Shown one piece after another: positions 60,371-64,000 of a stretch of DNA of 64,000 nt. The notes beneath the pieces were generated by a model. The model was not told the origin of the DNA. It did not search any database and worked only from the letters and a program-made list of their open reading frames with translations. Made by a program: the position numbers and the translations under genes. The stretch is from Schizochytrium sp. TIO01 (Eukaryota; Sar; Bigyra; Thraustochytrida; Thraustochytriidae), in NCBI GenBank assembly GCA_004764695.1, contig SMSO01000036.1, forward strand, positions 454,001 to 518,000, read 5' to 3'. Position 1 is the stretch's first letter; the number at the start of each line of letters is the position of its first letter.

Positions 60371-60833
60371 CTCACTCACTCATCTCATCTCATCCATGTA
60401 CTGCTTAGGAAAGGCGATTTCAATGCATTCATTCATCTATGAGGGAAACATGAATGAAAGGAAGAAAGAAACTAAGAAAGAAAGAAAGAAACTAAGAAGT
60501 CACTGAGAATCAATCCCATTGTGCTTAACATTAGCAGCATGCATGAAAGAAATCGAGAATGAAGTCGCTCAATTCCGGTGGCGCCCGAGGCCCCGAAGCT
60601 CGTAGCACCGAGGCAGGCTTCAGCAGCCGGGGCTAAGACACGCCACGCCGCCCCTGCACTCAGTTTCCATGCCTCAGCGAGCGTATTAGCGCTCTTTCTG
60701 TGGCCTCTTTCGCGACCTTCCACGCCGTCCGGAAACTCGTGCTCTTACTCCGTCTTTGGTTGCCCTACTTGTGTATTTTGTATATATGATAATATTATAT
60801 TATCATGATCAAGATTAGGTATTTAATAAGTGC

Positions 60834-60872
60834 ATGAATGAATGAATGAATGAATAAATGAATGAATGAATG
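60834..60872. repeat. (GAAT)n microsatellite
   Basis: Nine or so units with one AAAT variant; complementary to the CATT array at 60277-60370. Confidence 0.9.
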
Positions 60873-62830
60873 AGCTTTTCGTTGATATTGATTTCTCGTT
60901 TCTGCGACTGTCTTTGGGTTTTCTTATTTCTGTTTTCGGTTTTGATTGTATTTTTGCTTTTTGCTTTTACTTTTTGCCTTTTCTTTCTGTTGTTGGTAAT
61001 AGGTTACTTAAGATTCAGTTTTTTTTTTATAAAGTTTTTTTTTTAAGAGAAAGGCAATTTATCTTTATAGCCTTATTTTGCTTCAATGTTCTCTCCGTTC
61101 TTCGCAACTTGCGATACCATCTGCTCTCTAGTGGAGTACTTACGATAAACTATAGCCTATATACAGTTCCCAAGGGGTTCCTCACGAGTTATGTGGTAAA
61201 TGTCCGTTAAGGAGCAGTAGGAACCGTTCATTTGCGAAGGACGAAGAGAGCATCGTAAAGGCCTCTGAGAGCGAGGAAGATTTTGGTTTCATCGAAATTT
61301 ATAAATGCAAAATCATTCGTCTTCGAGCCAAGACAGGTAGTAGCAATCAATCCCTTGCGCCGTTTCTAGCGAGACCGTGCTTATATTCGAGTTTGCAGTG
61401 AATGAATGCACAATCAGACAGTGAGAGATAAGAAAGATATCAACACGTAATACAAGCGTTCCCGCCCTCCTTTGTACAATAGCAATAGATCTGGTCAATA
61501 TATCAACATATCAATATATCAATGAGTTATTATATCAATCTCGTCGCTGTCTTCTCGAGACGAATCTGAGGGAAATCCGCGTTTTCCCGTTCATCCACAG
61601 ACAGAAAAGACCTGTTTAGAATCCCGCTTCTTCGTGAGAATCGACGAAAGGAAGCAGACCGTGGTGGTCGTAACTACTCAGATCTGCTCCAACGTCGCGC
61701 GATCTCTGTTCGTCCCAAGCTCATGGATCTCTCTTTGGCCACATGAAGGTTTCACATTGTCTTTGCTGCAGACCATCAAACAGAACAGAAAGAATGCTTC
61801 GTCGTCAACGATGTCACTCTAAGCTTTCTCTTTTGTCTATGTTCATATACAAACAAAAGGAAAGAGAGAAACAGTATGCCAAAAAACAGGAACGTGAGGG
61901 ATCAATCTTTTGTTCTCATGTCTTCCTTCCTCATGATATGACATAGATATTCATTCATTTATTCATGCATTGTGATCAAGAATGGAATGTGGCTAAGTAA
62001 GAACCTGTGCTACTTTCAAGGCAGCTCGAACCAGCGAGGCGTGGCTACATCATGTGCCTGGCGTCCTCGTCAAAGCCCGTTAAGGAGGGCGTCAAGACTC
62101 GGGATTGCGGTGATGATTCATTGATCTCGAGCTGCGAAACAAAACGACCTGAAATGGACGAAACCAAAGAAAGGGTTTTTGTTTGTTTACTTATGCCTAT
62201 TTCTTCCATTCTTTCTCCAAAGTGATTGATTTACTTTAAAAGTTAGTGATTTATAAACCAAACTTATTGGGAAAAGAAGAAGAACACCAAGTTTATCGAC
62301 GATGGATTGATCGATGGGTTGGCTCTCCATAGCACTGAGTTCATAGACGGCGAATTGATTGCATTCCCCCTGGACTAGCTAGCCATCGATTATCTATCTG
62401 CATACCTTGCTTGTAAAATGAAAACAGGCAGGGAGGTACCCAGTGACTGGTAACAAGCAAATGCCTTCTTTCTAATATCTTTCTCCGTTTCGTTGTTTTT
62501 TTGTTTTTTTCTTCGCCTCGACTAAGAACTTCCAGTGAATAAATGAATGAACGAATGAATGAATATTAAGATGGATTAAGCCGCAAAGAATAGAGCGCTG
62601 GGCAGCCTCCGCTACGATCGCTGTCTGTCGCTGCAAGCCAGCTAGCCCTCATCTCTGGTGAGGCGGACCTACCCCTCCTGCTCTACGGACGTGAGAGAAG
62701 ACGCATTTCAACAATGCTGACATCTAAACCTGTCTTTATTGTTGAGAATACTTCGCATCGCATTACGTTGTAATGATTGATCGATCAATCACTCTCACTT
62801 CTCTCTTGAAAAGATAGAAAGAAAGAGAGG

Positions 62831-62835
<5 letters not shown>

Positions 62836-62887
<52 letters not shown>
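62836..62887. repeat. (GA)n microsatellite
   Basis: Purine run ~200 bp upstream of the RibB start; may be part of its promoter. Confidence 0.9.
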
Positions 62888-62888
<1 letters not shown>

Positions 62889-63102
62889 AGGAAAGAAAAA
62901 TGTAAATAAAAGGAAAATGAAAATAAATAGAAAATGATCGAATGGCATTACAAAATTGTTGATTTGTTGGCAGCAAACCTTTAAGCCACGCGACTCTGTG
63001 CAGGACAGCTTACGCTTCCTTCGCAAGCTCCCCCCACCCCACTCTTCAACAGCACCAGCAAAAGTACTTCTCGACGCTACCTACGTCCCGATAACCTTCA
63101 AG

Positions 63103-63897
63103 ATGAGCGGCGATGACAGCACTGCTCCCAAGGTGAGCGCCGGCGTGCAGGCCTGCGTGGATGCCTTCAAGGCCGGCAAGCCCTGCATGGTCTTCGACAG
63201 CGCCTTCCGTGAGGGTGAGACCGACCTTCTCTTCCCCGGTGTCGGTACCTGCCCTGAGTGGATCCGCCGCCTCCGTCAGGAGTGTGGTGGCTTGCTCTTT
63301 CTGGCCATCGGCGATGAAGTTGGCGAGATGTTTGGCATGCCGTACCTTCAGGACCTCTTCAAGGCCAACGAGTCCGCGCACCCCGTGCTTAAGGCCCTCG
63401 ACACTACTGATCTTCAGTACGACGCCCGCTCGGCCTTCACTGTCTCCATCAACCATCGCGAGACCTTCACTGGAATCACCGACAAAGATCGCGCTTTGAC
63501 CACAAGACGCTTTGCGGAGCTCACAACTGAGCTGCTCGAGGCCAAGGCAGACCCTGAGACCTGCATGCAGCGCCTCGGCAAGGAGTTCCGCACTCCCGGA
63601 CACATCCCCGTGTGCAGAGAGAGCCCTGGTGGTCTCAAGAAGCGCCGTGGCCACACTGAGCTCGCGGTTTCAATTGCTCGTCTCGCTGGACTCGCTCCGG
63701 TGACCATTGGCGCAGAAATGCTTGACCCCGAAGGAGACCTTGCTCTCCCTGTTGAGAAGGCGCGTGAATACGCTGCCAAGCACGGAATCCCCATGGTTGA
63801 GGGCAAGGACCTTCTTGAGGCTCACGGACTTCTCGAAGAACAGGAGAAGGCCGAGGAGGAGCCCGAGGCCAAGAAGGCCAAGACTGCCGACGAGTAA
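63103..63897 (+). CDS. ribB: 3,4-dihydroxy-2-butanone 4-phosphate synthase (RibB), 264 aa
   Basis: Converts ribulose 5-phosphate to 3,4-dihydroxy-2-butanone 4-phosphate and formate in riboflavin synthesis. Start chosen at the ATG in MSGDDSTAPKVSAG; the frame opens upstream only at a TTG. The Mg/substrate loop reads FDSAFREGETDLLFPG, followed by the central TVSINHRETFTGITDKDRALTTRR and KEFRTPGHIPVCRE, and the RRGHTELAVSIARLAGL block with GHTE. The acidic loop is the REGE/TD form of archaeal-like RibB proteins rather than the usual DDEDRENEGD. It is a stand-alone enzyme with no GTP cyclohydrolase II (RibA) domain; the C terminus is Glu/Lys-rich. No intron is seen. Codon use is GC-rich and strongly biased, suggesting good expression. 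Confidence 0.95.
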   Translation: MSGDDSTAPKVSAGVQACVDAFKAGKPCMVFDSAFREGETDLLFPGVGTCPEWIRRLRQECGGLLFLAIGDEVGEMFGMPYLQDLFKANESAHPVLKALDTTDLQYDARSAFTVSINHRETFTGITDKDRALTTRRFAELTTELLEAKADPETCMQRLGKEFRTPGHIPVCRESPGGLKKRRGHTELAVSIARLAGLAPVTIGAEMLDPEGDLALPVEKAREYAAKHGIPMVEGKDLLEAHGLLEEQEKAEEEPEAKKAKTADE

Positions 63898-64000
63898 GTA
63901 AGGGTCATTTATTAGAATACAACCTTACTGATGTTCCGAGCAGCTACGAAGAATATGCAAGAATGGCGTACATTGTCTAGACCTTTAATACTGAGACGAT

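Larger units (their letters stand above)
56631..63102. other. 6.5-kb host intergenic region, no supported gene
   Basis: Between the divergent YIPF5-like and RibB genes. It contains the promoters of both, poly(A)/poly(T) tracts (e.g. 59008-59030), an (AAC)n run near 59262-59282, a 94-bp CATT array at 60277-60370, GAAT arrays at ~60834-60872 and ~62540-62565, and a GA run at 62836-62887. A GC-rich island at 60560-60740 has no ATG frame worth calling. No tRNA or 5S rRNA recognised. Confidence 0.5.

Noticed and set aside
60472-60808. Open frames in a GC-rich island
   Set aside because: Short frames on both strands without domain similarity; GC content alone explains the absence of stops.
62956-63102. 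49-residue N-terminal extension of RibB
   Set aside because: The longer frame begins at a TTG; the RibB family start fits the ATG at 63103.

Overview
The window looks like nuclear DNA of an intron-poor protist carrying an integrated viral element. The host side is eukaryotic: a cytosolic-type histidyl-tRNA synthetase, a FANCJ/BRIP1-type helicase, a four-repeat Myb protein, a YIPF5/Yip1A-type Golgi membrane protein and a stand-alone DHBP synthase, all in uninterrupted frames and separated by long, microsatellite-rich spacers. A stramenopile of the thraustochytrid kind would fit (intron-poor genes, TTAGGG-like motifs, known endogenous mirusvirus-like elements in Aurantiochytrium), but this is inference; no rRNA or other taxonomic marker is present.

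Layout. 1-9.36 kb: host (HisRS on +, then a FANCJ-like helicase on - with unusual PDZ-like and SP-RING domains). 9,360-11,516 and 45,311-47,478: a nearly identical 2.16-kb direct repeat. 11,517-45,310: an AT-richer, tightly packed 33.8-kb segment with genes on both strands, short spacers and overlapping ends, which reads as viral. 47.5-64 kb: host again (Myb, an Rdx/SelW-like acidic protein, YIPF5-like protein, RibB) with large gene-free spacers.

The viral segment encodes a transcription-initiation pair (TBP and TFIIB, overlapping by 26 bp), TATA-like boxes in several divergent spacers, two DEDDh exonucleases, a RuvC-like Holliday-junction resolvase, a giant-virus-type zinc-finger/PD-(D/E)XK protein whose N-terminal repeat region is interrupted by one nonsense codon, a heliorhodopsin, a large protein with a Ulp1-like cysteine-protease signature and an acidic tail, a secreted/anchored M11-type metalloprotease, two membrane proteins (one RCC1-like), two kinase-fold proteins (one clearly lacking catalytic residues), and several unrecognised proteins. 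I see no DNA polymerase, major capsid protein, terminase or packaging ATPase, so the element is either partial, reduced or dependent on a helper.

The most striking content is a pair of paralogous 0.7-kDa-scale-in-residues (701 and 713 aa) PD-(D/E)XK nuclease-protein kinase fusions, about 11.7 kb apart in the same orientation. They share an almost identical 5' leader and first 25-30 residues, have a divergent middle, and a conserved kinase C-lobe: a constant-variable-constant pattern. The leader is GC-richer than the viral genes, and scrambled remnants of a P-loop NTPase lie just upstream of the second copy. The domain set recalls Crinkler-type effector/toxin proteins. Near the right end of the element are telomere-like tandem arrays (five 136-142-bp units and a 219-bp duplication). 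The two flanking repeats are offset by 35,951 bp, the predicted size of a circle from which the element could have integrated by a single crossover.
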